From Acidobacteriaceae bacterium (GTDB taxonomy: Bacteria; Acidobacteriota; Terriglobia; Terriglobales; Acidobacteriaceae), in assembly GCA_025350325.1 (NCBI GenBank), contig JANXYB010000138.1, forward strand, positions 1-64,000: a stretch of 64,000 bases of DNA, given 5' to 3'. Position numbers and translations under genes: made by a program. Shown here piece after piece: positions 10,017 through 19,191 of this stretch (its first letter is position 1; every line of letters begins with the position of its first letter). A model generated the notes under the pieces. That model was not told where the DNA came from. It saw only the letters and a list, made by a program, of their open reading frames with translations, and searched no databases.

Positions 10017-11061
10017 CCGGTTCGGCGAATTCTTCGCCTGCATGCTCACTTTCCTGCGTCACATTGCGCAGGCTTACATGGTCAAAATGAGCCCAGATGA
10101 GGCCGGCGGGCACCACGCTCAGAAACGTTACCAGCAACAAGGTCGTGGCGCATGCCATCGCAGCCTCGGGCGCAACCCCATAAAAGCTGGACAGCGCCGC
10201 TGCTACCAATCCAATCTGTGTGAACCATCCCAAAATCGGCAATTGAAACACGCTCGCACCGCCACTGAACGCGAGCAGTAACATGCATTTCGCCCACGTC
10301 ATTGAGGCTAGCTGTGGGCTGGCCGTAAAAGCTCTTGCTATTTCAAGGTAAGACAGCGCGATCACACCCCACATGCCTAGCGAGAGCCCTGCAGCCGCGC
10401 CAAAGTCGGCGAATGTGCGCATGGTGTCGAGCCCGGTGCGGAAGGCGCGGATCTTGTCTCCTATTGCCCGACCCAACTTCTCTGAAACCATGCCGAAGAC
10501 GTGCTCGAAGAAGTTCGCTACCGCTCCCCCGGCCAAGCGCACGGCCACCAAAAACAGGGCACCAGCCACGGTGAGAACCATGCCCCAGCCCCCCGCGCGT
10601 TTCACGATCTCAGGATGCGGCAAAGCGCCCGCAGGGGTAAGCAGAATGACGGTAGAAAAGATGAGCGCCATCGCGCCAGCGTCAAAAAGCCGTTCCACTA
10701 TATAAACGGCAAACTGCGAACTGAGCGGCAGGCCGGTCTTTTTAGATACAAGGTAAGGTCGGACAGGGTCTGCAACCCGGCCGATCAGCGCGACCGCGGT
10801 AAAGCCAATCATCTGAGAGCCCAGCAAAGCGAATGGCGAGACCTTTTTATTGGGGCGGAGAAGCAAGGCCCAGCGGACGGAGCGGAAAACGTAAGCGAGG
10901 TAAATGCAGCCCGTCGCGAAAAGAATCTTGCGCCAGTCGGCAAGCGCCAATTGGGAACGAAACAATGCGAAGTCGAAGTGAAATTTCTGTCGCCCCCATA
11001 CAAATAGCGCGACCAGCGCGGCGAGCACTACCACACTTAGAATCAGTTGTTTCTTCTTCAA
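10000..11061 (-). CDS. Lysylphosphatidylglycerol synthase-type membrane protein (UPF0104)
   Basis: A 353-residue polytopic membrane protein of the family formed by the transmembrane domain of MprF and the AglD-like flippases. The family blocks YLAYVFRSVRWALLLRP, LIGRVADPVRPYLV and FAVYIVERLFDAGAMALIF are visible. It lacks the soluble aminoacyl-transferase domain, so it probably moves or flips a lipid rather than modifying it; this is inferred. The start is a TTG at 11061 with GGAG five bases before it; no ATG gives a better N-terminus. The C-terminal coding end overlaps the DUF502 gene on the other strand by 17 bases. Confidence 0.86.
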   Translation of the reverse strand: MKKKQLILSVVVLAALVALFVWGRQKFHFDFALFRSQLALADWRKILFATGCIYLAYVFRSVRWALLLRPNKKVSPFALLGSQMIGFTAVALIGRVADPVRPYLVSKKTGLPLSSQFAVYIVERLFDAGAMALIFSTVILLTPAGALPHPEIVKRAGGWGMVLTVAGALFLVAVRLAGGAVANFFEHVFGMVSEKLGRAIGDKIRAFRTGLDTMRTFADFGAAAGLSLGMWGVIALSYLEIARAFTASPQLASMTWAKCMLLLAFSGGASVFQLPILGWFTQIGLVAAALSSFYGVAPEAAMACATTLLLVTFLSVVPAGLIWAHFDHVSLRNVTQESEHAGEEFAEPAKAAE

Positions 11062-11121
11062 GCTTTCTCCGTTTCGCTCTATCTATCGATTCTATTGTGT
11101 GGCAGCACGCGATCCTTGACC

Positions 11122-11853
11122 TTAAGGCGAAGCGTGACTCAAAGTCAGGGCTGCAGAAGCGTTGGCCTGCCGGGCTCGCACTCGTCGATTGTATTCATGA
11201 ATGACCCGCGCCACGTAGACCCTTGTTTCGTGAAAGGGCGGGATGCCGTGATAGCGGTCGACCGGGCCCGGCCCGGCGTTGTAAGCGGCCAGTGCCAGCC
11301 CCAGGTTATCGTGATAGCGGGCGAGCAGCCAATCAAGATAGGCCGCGCCGCCGCGCACGTTCTGGTCAGGTTTGAAGCTGTCGTTGACGCCCATACCCGC
11401 AGCGGTCAAGGGCATGAGCTGCATCAGTCCCCGGGCGCCGGCTCTGCTCACGGCGTGGGCGTTGCCATTGCTCTCCGCCTTGACCACGCTGGCGAGCAGG
11501 TCAACGTCGATATTGTGTTCCTGCCCGGCTGCAGTCAGCATTTCATGCAGATCGGCGGCCGTGAGGTGAGTGTCGGCTAGCGTCTTGCTTGATGCGCCAC
11601 TGGACTGGGCGGGAAGGTCCGGGACAAGCTCGACGCTGGTGATCTCCTCAGGCCGCAGAACGATGTAGTCCCGATTGCCGGAAGTCGTGTAGAGTCGCAT
11701 TTCAGCGCCTACCTGTGCGTGGTGGTCGCAGCGCATGTCGAAGCCATTTCTGAGCGAGATGCGTTCGCCCGCGTGCGCCGGAGTGGCCACCGAAGCAGCA
11801 GCAAGTAGAGCTAAAGTTCCCGTAGCGTGCCTTAGATAAGTGCGAATCCGCAA
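11122..11853 (-). CDS. Secreted lytic transglycosylase (SLT domain)
   Basis: It should cleave peptidoglycan glycan strands. A signal peptide with a hydrophobic core LALLAAASVA ends in ATPAHA before GERIS. The SLT domain covers the second half: SVVKAESNGN with the catalytic glutamate, RAGARGLMQLMP, GVNDSFKPDQNVRGGAAYL and ALAAYNAGPGPVDRY. The start chosen is TTG at 11853, with GGGGAG eight bases upstream; this Shine-Dalgarno overlaps the end of the HAD gene, whose stop lies one base before the TTG, so the two genes are translationally coupled. A longer frame upstream merely overlaps the HAD gene. Length is 243 residues. Confidence 0.9.
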   Translation of the reverse strand: MRIRTYLRHATGTLALLAAASVATPAHAGERISLRNGFDMRCDHHAQVGAEMRLYTTSGNRDYIVLRPEEITSVELVPDLPAQSSGASSKTLADTHLTAADLHEMLTAAGQEHNIDVDLLASVVKAESNGNAHAVSRAGARGLMQLMPLTAAGMGVNDSFKPDQNVRGGAAYLDWLLARYHDNLGLALAAYNAGPGPVDRYHGIPPFHETRVYVARVIHEYNRRVRARQANASAALTLSHASP

Positions 11854-11854
11854 T

Positions 11855-12772
11855 TTAAAAGCTCCCCAACTTTGAAACTCTGGCAGAGGGCGCCCTGGCG
11901 TTGGCTTTATTGTCGGCAATCGCCTGCTCAAGTATCTGGCCCACGCCGTCCTCATCATTTGGCGAGGCCTGCATCCATCCGCGCTCTTTACCGAGGATCC
12001 GAAGTTCAGGGGCTGCATTGGCCATCAGCACGCCGTGCCCAGCCCATTCCAGCATGTCTACGTCGTTCCAATTATCGCCAATCGCCATCGTTTCCGCTCG
12101 ACTGATGCCCAAGCGTGCGGCTAGCCGTTCGAGCGCCCACCCCTTTGAAACCCCCGGCGGCAACAGGTCCAGGATCGACAAATCGCGCACGGGGTACTCC
12201 GTACGAATAGCTTCGCAGGCATTGCTCCACTCACTTGCTTTGAGCGCCGCTTCTGCTTGCCTCATTTTTTGCAACCCACCCGTCACCATGCCCTGAATCG
12301 GGTCGTCTCCATCTGGAAGGGCGTACTCTAAGGGCTTTACAACCTTGATTGAATCGCGATTGGCTTCAACCCACAGATCGATACGGCCCTTTGCTCCGTC
12401 CAGGTCTTCGAGCATAAGCTCTCCGCGCCCCGTCCGATCAAAGGTGAACACCATGACTCCAAACTGGCGTAATAGCCCGCAAAGCCCACGAGCCACGCGC
12501 GCTTCGAGGTGCGACCGGTCGAGCGACTCGCCGCCAAGGGTTCGAGTCACTGCTCCATTGGACGTAATCAGGGGCATATCCGCTCGCAAGCCCAGATGTG
12601 CCAGCAACGGAGCGGTATAGGCGGTGCGACGGCCGGTCGCGATGGCCACGGTGATTCCCGCATCCTGCGCGTCTTTGAGCGCTTGCCCGTTGCGGCGGCT
12701 GATCGTTTGCGAATAGGTGGGCAGCAAGGTGCCGTCGATATCGATCGCCACCAGGCGCACGCGGGGATGCAT
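11855..12772 (-). CDS. HAD-superfamily hydrolase, Cof/IIB subfamily
   Basis: A 305-residue phosphatase of the Cof type. Motif I is DIDGTLL (near residues 10-16) with both aspartates, motif II is ITSNGA, a lysine occurs before GWALERLAARLGI, and motif IV is AIGDNWNDVDML. The family dephosphorylates sugar phosphates, FMN or PLP; substrate cannot be predicted. ATG at 12772 was chosen although AGAGG is very close to it; a TTG at 12808 is the alternative. The stop codon lies one base before the TTG of the transglycosylase gene, so the pair is an operon. Confidence 0.9.
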   Translation of the reverse strand: MHPRVRLVAIDIDGTLLPTYSQTISRRNGQALKDAQDAGITVAIATGRRTAYTAPLLAHLGLRADMPLITSNGAVTRTLGGESLDRSHLEARVARGLCGLLRQFGVMVFTFDRTGRGELMLEDLDGAKGRIDLWVEANRDSIKVVKPLEYALPDGDDPIQGMVTGGLQKMRQAEAALKASEWSNACEAIRTEYPVRDLSILDLLPPGVSKGWALERLAARLGISRAETMAIGDNWNDVDMLEWAGHGVLMANAAPELRILGKERGWMQASPNDEDGVGQILEQAIADNKANARAPSARVSKLGSF

Positions 12773-12827
12773 ACCTCTAGTGTACTGGGGCTCTCGCTCA
12801 GTTAACAAAATCCGCTAAACTGAGGCC

Positions 12828-13031
12828 ATGGAACGCATATGCGCCCAGTGCCGTGCCCTGGTGGGCGAAGAGACCCCTGGGGACTGGTGTCCCGCATGCG
12901 GCGGGGCCTTAATAGAGCGCAAGAGTCTGCCCACCAGCGAAATACATCGAATGGCAGCGAATGAAGTCGATCACCGCGGCATTGTGTTGCCGCGACGCCA
13001 TGCGGTGGGCGGAGTTATCACCCCACAGTAA
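12828..13031 (+). CDS. Small zinc-ribbon protein
   Basis: A 67-residue protein with two Cys pairs, CAQC (residues 5-8) and CPAC (21-24), spaced as in a zinc ribbon. The rest has no recognisable domain. GAGG lies just before the ATG. It is divergent from the HAD gene with only 55 bases between the starts, so they may share a promoter region. Function unknown; short length lowers certainty, but the four cysteines argue for a real gene. Confidence 0.65.
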   Translation: MERICAQCRALVGEETPGDWCPACGGALIERKSLPTSEIHRMAANEVDHRGIVLPRRHAVGGVITPQ

Positions 13032-13230
13032 TACTGATTAGTACTGGTCGCGAGTCGCTAGCGAACAAGCTTGAAAGCTTAATGGACCCTAGTATTACTT
13101 AATATTCCTTCGGTAACCTCGGCTCAAGTTATCTTTTCAATCGCAGCCGGAATTCTGCGAATATAGCATCATCTGGCTGCTGCGTGATGATCCGACAGAG
13201 CATATCCGCAACGGCTTGGGGGCTTGCTTC

Positions 13231-13425
13231 ATGATTATTAAATCCATTGGTATCGGGGTAGGTATCCTGGTCTGCGCTGCGATGTACTACATCAAGCAAT
13301 CCCGCTCGCGCCAGACGCTATCGACCACTGAATGGGTGCAGCTCATGCGCGAAAACGATGTTCGCTTCAAGGCAGCAAAAGATCGCAACCTCATCAAAGG
13401 GCGATCTGAGGACGCACAAAGTTAG
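13231..13425 (+). CDS. Small single-span membrane protein
   Basis: A 64-residue product with one membrane segment at the N-terminus (IGIGVGILVCAAMYYI, about residues 6-21) and a charged cytoplasmic-like tail. I do not recognise a family. GGGGG lies ten bases before the ATG; a TTG at 13216 in the same frame is a weaker option. It stands alone, convergent with the Lol-type permease gene. Probability of being real is moderate. Confidence 0.5.
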   Translation: MIIKSIGIGVGILVCAAMYYIKQSRSRQTLSTTEWVQLMRENDVRFKAAKDRNLIKGRSEDAQS

Positions 13426-13508
13426 GGCGACCGGCAACCCGTGTATCTTCCCGTATGCCGCTTTCTCGAACAACAAGGAAAAAACTGAAGCCGAACTCTT
13501 TCCTGCAG

Positions 13509-14795
13509 CTATTCGTATCGCAGCGCTTCTGCGGGCCGAATGCGCGCGGCTGCATACGAGGGATACAACGTCGCCAGGAGAGAGATGCCGATAGACACCG
13601 CGGCAACGATCACTCCGTCTAGCGCACGCGGCGCGAACGGCAGCGTATCAATCGAGTAGACTTCAGGCGAAAGTTGGAAGTGGTAATGGCCGCCGGCCCA
13701 CGCGGCCAGATAGCCCAGCACCAAGCCTAAAGCGGTGCCGACAACGCTGATCAATAAGCCTTGTAACAAGAAGATGCGCCGCACCTGCCCCGGCTCTACG
13801 CCAAAACTCATCATCACGGCAATGTCGCGCGTCTTCTCCATCACCATCATGGTGAGCGCGATGAGGATATTGAGTGCGGCCACAATGACGATGAGCGCAA
13901 TGACGATGAACGTTACTTCCTGCTCCAACTTGAGCGCGCGAAACAGCTCGCGGTTTTGCTCCATCCAGTTGGTGGTCATGAATCCGGCACCCGCCGCCTG
14001 CTCAATCTGCCGTCCGATCGCCGGAGCGTGCTCGAGATTGTCAACTTTGAAACTGATTACCGAGAGTACGTCGGGTTCGCTAAAGAGCCGCTGTGCATCA
14101 ACCAGGCGCGTGAATGCCCAAGCTGCATCGTATTGGTAAAATCCAGAATGAAAGATGCCCACCACTCGAAAACGCTGATACTTCGGAGTCAATCCGAGCG
14201 GCGTCAACTCACCCTGCGGACTGGTCACGAGCACACTGTCGCCGACTTGGGCACCGATGTTTTCAGCCAGATCTTTGCCGATGATTAGCGGCGGATAAGC
14301 CGCACTGATTGCAGTCGAAAAAGCGTCATTGGCAACAGATGCCATGCTTCCAGCAGATGCTTGTGCGTCTGGATCAAGGTCTTTCGCCGACCCGCTGGTG
14401 ATCGAATCGAGCAGGTTGCTTACGGTTCGTTCGGGGGCGGGATCGATGCCTTTGACCAGCGCAAAACCGGCGCGCGGACCGCGTGACACCATCACTTCCT
14501 CATATATGCCAGGCGCTGCAGCAGTAACATGCGGCAAGTGGCGCAGCCGCTCGATCAGCGGCTGCCATTTGCGAATGCCATCGGACTTTACGCGCATCAA
14601 TTCAACGTGAGAACTCGATCCGAGCAGGCGCTCTTGCAGATCTCGGCGCATGCCGTTGGTGATGGCAAGCGCAATGATCAGTGCAGCCACTCCGGCTGCC
14701 ACTCCTGCGATGGAGATGGTCGTAACCAGGCCTACAACGGCTTGCCGTCGTTTCGCCCGCAGGTACCGCGCCGCCACGTAAAGCTCAAAGCGCAT
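13509..14795 (-). CDS. LolC/LolE-type ABC transporter permease
   Basis: A 428-residue inner-membrane permease of the FtsX/MacB superfamily, closest to lipoprotein-releasing LolC/LolE. The N-terminus ELYVAARYLRAKRRQ is typical, followed by TM1 (residues 22-45), a long periplasmic domain (about 46-280) and three C-terminal membrane segments including TFIVIALIVIVAALNI and MMVMEKTRDIAVMMSFG. LolCDE moves lipoproteins from the inner membrane to LolA. The LolD ATPase is not in this window. It starts five bases after the secreted propeller gene, so the two form an operon. Alternative: another FtsX-like exporter. Confidence 0.86.
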   Translation of the reverse strand: MRFELYVAARYLRAKRRQAVVGLVTTISIAGVAAGVAALIIALAITNGMRRDLQERLLGSSSHVELMRVKSDGIRKWQPLIERLRHLPHVTAAAPGIYEEVMVSRGPRAGFALVKGIDPAPERTVSNLLDSITSGSAKDLDPDAQASAGSMASVANDAFSTAISAAYPPLIIGKDLAENIGAQVGDSVLVTSPQGELTPLGLTPKYQRFRVVGIFHSGFYQYDAAWAFTRLVDAQRLFSEPDVLSVISFKVDNLEHAPAIGRQIEQAAGAGFMTTNWMEQNRELFRALKLEQEVTFIVIALIVIVAALNILIALTMMVMEKTRDIAVMMSFGVEPGQVRRIFLLQGLLISVVGTALGLVLGYLAAWAGGHYHFQLSPEVYSIDTLPFAPRALDGVIVAAVSIGISLLATLYPSYAAARIRPAEALRYE

Positions 14796-14800
14796 CTTGC

Positions 14801-17158
14801 CTACTTCGTTCCGGAACTGGATTGGGTTTGAAACACCGTCTTTGCCACGCCAACATTGTCATGCCTGTCATAGACGCGAACCGTGATCAGATGCTCGCCT
14901 GTTTTTGCAGTGAGCGCGGATGCGGGAATGCGCACGTCGTAATGTTCCCGCTTCGAATCCGAGAGCTCTCCCGCTGGTTCGATGTATTGCCACGGCAGGG
15001 CGTCGAGTGAATACTCCGCATGCGCAATCGTTGAAAATGCATCTTCGGCATCGAAGGTTACCCGCGCCGTTCTCGGACACGAGGGTTGCGTGCATGTCGA
15101 TGCTTCCCCTACGGCATGCAGGGCGCTAACTTGCGGAGGAGTTGTGTCGACCTCAAATCTTTCGCTCTCCTTGGCCCCGCTCAAGGCGCTCCCCGGCGTG
15201 TGTGACGGTGCGTCAGATGCAACAAGTCTTACTTGATAGCCGCCATCCGGAATCAGAGCGGCATCGAAGCTGTAGGCTTTTTCGGTGATGCCATCCTTAA
15301 GCTGCCGCCACGCCTTCTCCCCGTCGCCGCGCAGAAAAAGCGCGTAGGTCAGGTCGTCCCCGTTGTCATCGTGGGCGGCCCAGCGTACCGTGATGCCGGT
15401 GCGGTCTTTAAGCGCCGGCAAGGGGCTATTTGCACTCGAGTCGGTGGGAGCGGCGGCGTTCTGATTGGCCGATGGAAACGCAATGTTGACCGTCTGCTGC
15501 TGGCCGGCCGCCGCGTTTTGCGGATTTAGCCGCGCGCCAACTACCACCACCATGTCGTCGATAACCGGCGCGGCATTCAGGGGCAGGTAGTTAACGCCCA
15601 CGCCGCCGAGCTTACCGCCGTCGTGCAGCACCGCTTTCCACTGCAAAAAGCGTCCGAGGGGTGACGCCACCGAGCCATCTTTGACCGGCTCCCAATCGGA
15701 CCAGCCCCAGTCATTCTTGCCGCGCACGGGTTGTTCGACATTGCCTGAACGTGTCCACAATTCAAAGTTTTCTGAGCCGGGATCAATTTCGACGCGGCCA
15801 AAGCGGGACAACGCGCCGGCATCAAGCACTTCGCTCGCATACTCATGTTTCGCGGGGGTGCCTAGCACGCAAAGCTTGCCCGTATTGCCAGTGCCGATGA
15901 AAATGTCGTTGTTGCTATCGCCGGTCGGTGGCATCGCCATGCTCAATCCTTGCTGCGCTTCAAGGTGAGCCACGTCGGCGTAGTCGCCATTTTCCTGGAG
16001 GCGGAAGATGCGTCCGCGATTGCCGCTCAGCGCCAGCAAACCATCAGCGCGCGCTGCCATCGCGTAGATGATTTCATCTTTGCCCGACCAGAGTTTGCGG
16101 GGTGCCTGACCCTCAGCAAGGGCGTAAATTTCTGTGCCTTCCGGTGCCGAATTACTCGCATTGGCAGCCTGGAGCGAGCCGGGCTGCACAATGGTGAAAC
16201 TTACGGTGCCCACACCTTGCACCGGAAGCGGAGGCAGGGGATTGTGACTTTTTTCGCCGACGCTGGCGGCGTAGATGATGCCGTTCTGCCCGACGGCAAC
16301 CGAAGTAATTTCGCGTCTTGGCGCCTCAAAGAGCACGTAGCCCTTGCCCTGCCGACTGATGCGATACACCAATCCCGATCCGTCGGAGCCGGCTATGAGG
16401 TTGCCCTTCGCATCCCATGCCAGCGAGCGGATATGCTGCTCGTCGCTACGGAAAAATTCCTCGGCCTTGCCGTTCGGCTTTGCCTCTGACGGATTAACGC
16501 GGTACACGACGCCCGGTCCGCCGGTTGCAATATAGAGGCGGCCCTCCGCATCAAACGTCATATCCCATATGTAGTGCGCTTTCGTTTCAGACTTGTCGCC
16601 GCCGGGTTTGCTCTCTGCGTTCTTGGCGTCCAAATCACCTTTGGGACCAGTGACTCTGCCTGCGTCGAAGATTACTGTGGCACTCGCCTCATCCTGCTTG
16701 TCTGTGGCGGCGGCATTGAGCTTGTAAACGCGTCCGCTGGGAACTGTTGCGGCATAGAGCGCACCATTGGGTCCGAGGCGGACCACCTGCACGCTCACGT
16801 CCTTGGTCTCGAAGAGGGTGAAGGGCTTGGCATCTTTTTGTGTGCTGATTCGCAGCACAGTCGCCGGCGAACCGGTTGCCAGGTAAGCGTTGTTTTTGTC
16901 TGCGGCGACCGACCATACAAAAGTCGACGGCGTGATCATGACGTCGCGCAGGGCCGGCCCCTCGCGCAGTTCGCCACTGCTACCGATGGCCACGCCTTGA
17001 GGTGTGCCTTTCTCAAAATCTTCAAGCCGTGTTTGTGTCCACAGATGCGTGCCCTGGGCATGCGAAAGCAGCGCCGTAGGTGCGATGAGAAGTGAGAGAA
17101 GTGCAGCGATTGCGTAAGCAGAGAAGTGACGAAAATGCAGTCGGGTGGCAGCAAACAT
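14801..17158 (-). CDS. Large secreted beta-propeller protein
   Basis: A 785-residue protein with a signal peptide (hydrophobic AIAALLSLLIAPTALL, ending near SHAQG). Residues about 60-430 contain repeated blades with motifs such as FVWSVAADKNNAYLATG, LYIATGGPGVVYRV and IIYAASVGEK. The C-terminal part (about 560-785) contains beta-sandwich sequence resembling fibronectin type III or Ig-like domains. No catalytic motif is evident. ATG at 17158 was chosen because it gives a clean signal peptide; the TTG at 17188 is the alternative and neither has a good Shine-Dalgarno. It is upstream of, and coupled to, the LolC/E-type permease. Likely location is periplasm or cell surface. Confidence 0.82.
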   Translation of the reverse strand: MFAATRLHFRHFSAYAIAALLSLLIAPTALLSHAQGTHLWTQTRLEDFEKGTPQGVAIGSSGELREGPALRDVMITPSTFVWSVAADKNNAYLATGSPATVLRISTQKDAKPFTLFETKDVSVQVVRLGPNGALYAATVPSGRVYKLNAAATDKQDEASATVIFDAGRVTGPKGDLDAKNAESKPGGDKSETKAHYIWDMTFDAEGRLYIATGGPGVVYRVNPSEAKPNGKAEEFFRSDEQHIRSLAWDAKGNLIAGSDGSGLVYRISRQGKGYVLFEAPRREITSVAVGQNGIIYAASVGEKSHNPLPPLPVQGVGTVSFTIVQPGSLQAANASNSAPEGTEIYALAEGQAPRKLWSGKDEIIYAMAARADGLLALSGNRGRIFRLQENGDYADVAHLEAQQGLSMAMPPTGDSNNDIFIGTGNTGKLCVLGTPAKHEYASEVLDAGALSRFGRVEIDPGSENFELWTRSGNVEQPVRGKNDWGWSDWEPVKDGSVASPLGRFLQWKAVLHDGGKLGGVGVNYLPLNAAPVIDDMVVVVGARLNPQNAAAGQQQTVNIAFPSANQNAAAPTDSSANSPLPALKDRTGITVRWAAHDDNGDDLTYALFLRGDGEKAWRQLKDGITEKAYSFDAALIPDGGYQVRLVASDAPSHTPGSALSGAKESERFEVDTTPPQVSALHAVGEASTCTQPSCPRTARVTFDAEDAFSTIAHAEYSLDALPWQYIEPAGELSDSKREHYDVRIPASALTAKTGEHLITVRVYDRHDNVGVAKTVFQTQSSSGTK

Positions 17159-17288
17159 TCTGCAGTCGAGTCTACTAAAGTCAGCCAAGGCTGCGAATGA
17201 GATCGACTTTGCAGGCTATTGTGCGCGGCGCTGCTGAGATAGGTCCTCAGGATCGCTTGGCTATGAGGGCTTCGTTTATGATTCGACC

Positions 17289-17963
17289 ATGCATCACATC
17301 CGGCCGTATCGATTCTTCTCCCTCTACGAGGCTCCGCTGGCGGAACGGATTGTGAATGTGCCAATCCCTAATCGGCCCGGCCTTGGCGGACTGACCTTAC
17401 TCGAGACGTTCCTGGTCTTAAGCGCTGTTCGCGCCATTGCTGCGAAGCGCATTTTTGAATTTGGAACCTTCCTTGGAAGAACCACGCTCGCGCTGGCCTC
17501 TAACACGCCGGAAGATGCCCAAATCTTCACCTTGGATCTTGATGACCAAACCATGAAAGGGCTGCACCAAATTCCCGAAGAAGCTCCAATCACCGCGATA
17601 CACCTCGCGTCGCTAGCAAACTTAGACTTCTCGAATTCTGAGGCCAGAAAAAAAATCACAACGCTTTTCGGTGACTCGACTACATTCGATTTCGCGGTTT
17701 GGGCTAACAGCATCGACTTTGTATTTATCGATGGCGGCCACGAATATGCAACTGTTTGCAGCGATACAGAAAACGCGTTGAACCTACTTAAACCGAATAG
17801 CCCGGCCTGCGTTATGTGGCACGATTATGGAAATCCAGATTGTGCAGGGCTAAAAGGCTACCTCGACAAAGTCGGCGAAGAAATCGAAGTCTTTCATATT
17901 GAAGGTAGTTGGTTGTGCGCTCACTTTCGGTGCTTCGATACTGCATCGGCACTAGCAGGATAA
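17289..17963 (+). CDS. Class I SAM-dependent methyltransferase
   Basis: A 224-residue protein of the Methyltransf_24 type. The SAM-binding motif is IFEFGTFLGRTTLAL (about 56-70), followed by the acidic LDLDD at the end of strand 2, and FVFIDGGHEY near residue 150, a block typical of this group. A late MWHDYG resembles the metal-linked histidine-aspartate of related O-methyltransferases. Codon use looks AT-richer than the flanking genes, hinting at transfer. It stands alone, divergent from the propeller gene and convergent with the Hsp15-like gene. Substrate unknown. Confidence 0.85.
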   Translation: MHHIRPYRFFSLYEAPLAERIVNVPIPNRPGLGGLTLLETFLVLSAVRAIAAKRIFEFGTFLGRTTLALASNTPEDAQIFTLDLDDQTMKGLHQIPEEAPITAIHLASLANLDFSNSEARKKITTLFGDSTTFDFAVWANSIDFVFIDGGHEYATVCSDTENALNLLKPNSPACVMWHDYGNPDCAGLKGYLDKVGEEIEVFHIEGSWLCAHFRCFDTASALAG

Positions 17964-17970
17964 TACTGAC

Positions 17971-18351
17971 CTACGACCGCCCGCGGAACTGAATGATCCT
18001 TCGACGATCGCGTTTCGAAGGCCGCGCCGCAGGCAGCGGGGAGAACTGCTGCATTGCTTTCTGCTCGGCTGCGACCTGCTGGCGCAATGCCTTGCTCGCT
18101 TCCGTTTCGCGGTAAAGCGCCTGCGCCACGCTTGCGGGGCCGCGCATTTCGCTCAATTGCAAAACTTCAATGTGAAACTCCCCGCCTGCATTCTTCACCC
18201 GCAGCAGGTCGCCCACGCGCACGTCGCGCGCCGGCTTGGCTTCAATTTCATTTGACCGAATGCGGCCGATGTCACAAGCCTTCGCTGCCTGGGCGCGGGT
18301 CTTGAAAAACCGCGCCGCCCAAAGCCACTTGTCCATGCGAACGGTTGTCAT
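17971..18351 (-). CDS. hslR: S4-domain RNA-binding protein, Hsp15-like
   Basis: A 126-residue protein beginning MRxDKWLWAARFFKTR-type sequence at residues 5-18, the start of an S4 RNA-binding domain, then GDLLRVKN. It matches heat-shock protein 15, which binds stalled 50S subunits carrying nascent chains and helps recycle them. The C-terminal third is Arg/Lys-rich (RPSKRDRRRIIQF), also typical. No neighbour suggests a specific regulon. Symbol use is by family similarity. Confidence 0.88.
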   Translation of the reverse strand: MTTVRMDKWLWAARFFKTRAQAAKACDIGRIRSNEIEAKPARDVRVGDLLRVKNAGGEFHIEVLQLSEMRGPASVAQALYRETEASKALRQQVAAEQKAMQQFSPLPAARPSKRDRRRIIQFRGRS

Positions 18352-18680
18352 GTTTCTCTACACCTTTCGCTCATGCTGTAGTCGAGGCAAACCTTCTCAC
18401 TACGAGATAGTCTTCAAAGGCGAACAAAACCGACATTCAAATTTTCTAGCTCATCATCGTATCCACGATGATCACATCCGAGAACCGGTTCCTGGGCGTT
18501 CCCTTGAGCCAAAGGTCTTTTTTACTGAGATCCAGTGATAAAGAATTTTGATCGCGCAAAGCGCCGTTCATCGATTATTTAGGATACAAAGATTTGATTA
18601 TAAGCAGGCAACGAGTGTTTAATGAGACTTCACACGCAGGCGGTAAAAGCTGCTACGGTGTTTGCACGAGGTAGGTCGAA
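18352..18680. other. Intergenic region of 329 bases between divergent genes
   Basis: Located between the Hsp15-like gene (minus) and the receiver gene (plus). It should contain both promoters. I see no RNA gene, clear hairpin or open frame worth calling; the right half is notably AT-rich. Confidence 0.5.
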
Positions 18681-19154
18681 ATGAACCAAAAGAACGGCTT
18701 CCCCACAGTTCCATTGAAAGATGTACCAGCGGCCATCCCCGAAAACGGCAAAGGCACCTACCGGCCAGTAGTCCTGGTAGTTGACGACGAAAGTGTCATT
18801 GCCGACACCCTCGCTGAGATACTTACTCGCAGCGGCTACAAGGGTGTAGCCGAGTATGACGGCGATAGCGCCCTTGCTACAGCACTTCTGACGCCACCCG
18901 AAATGCTCATCACGGACGTGGTTCTCCCCGGCATGAGCGGCATTGAACTTGCAATCACGGTTAGGCGCATCTTTCCTGAATGCAAGATCATTCTCTTCTC
19001 CGGCCAGGCCTCGACCGCCGATCTGCTGGCAACAGCACGGCAGGAAGGGCACCAATTCACATTGCTAAACAAGCCGCTGCACCCAAAGGATTTGTTGCTG
19101 CGGGTCTCAGAGGGCTTGAAACGCAAGCAGGGTTCGGCAGTCGCTGCGCCCTAA
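18681..19154 (+). CDS. Stand-alone response regulator receiver
   Basis: A 157-residue single receiver domain. The pocket is VVDDES (about residues 34-39), the phospho-acceptor aspartate is in LITDVVLPGMSG (near residue 82), the conserved Ser is in LFSGQ and the lysine in LNKPLH. There is no output domain; residues 1-30 are a short leader. Such proteins act as phosphorelay intermediates or bind target proteins. No kinase is adjacent. The ATG follows AGGTCGAA. Confidence 0.88.
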   Translation: MNQKNGFPTVPLKDVPAAIPENGKGTYRPVVLVVDDESVIADTLAEILTRSGYKGVAEYDGDSALATALLTPPEMLITDVVLPGMSGIELAITVRRIFPECKIILFSGQASTADLLATARQEGHQFTLLNKPLHPKDLLLRVSEGLKRKQGSAVAAP

Positions 19155-19191
19155 AGTCAGGTGCTCAAGGCTGGATTGAGCTGTTTTGAAA

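Noticed and set aside
12530-12560. GGTTCGAGTC-like string resembling a tRNA T arm
   Set aside because: It lies inside the HAD gene, and no cloverleaf stems or acceptor end can be drawn around it.
13027-13099. Nine-base inverted repeat (AGTAATACT and AGTATTACT) 55 bases apart
   Set aside because: The long loop and AT-rich simple composition make chance likely; no promoter or T run is associated.
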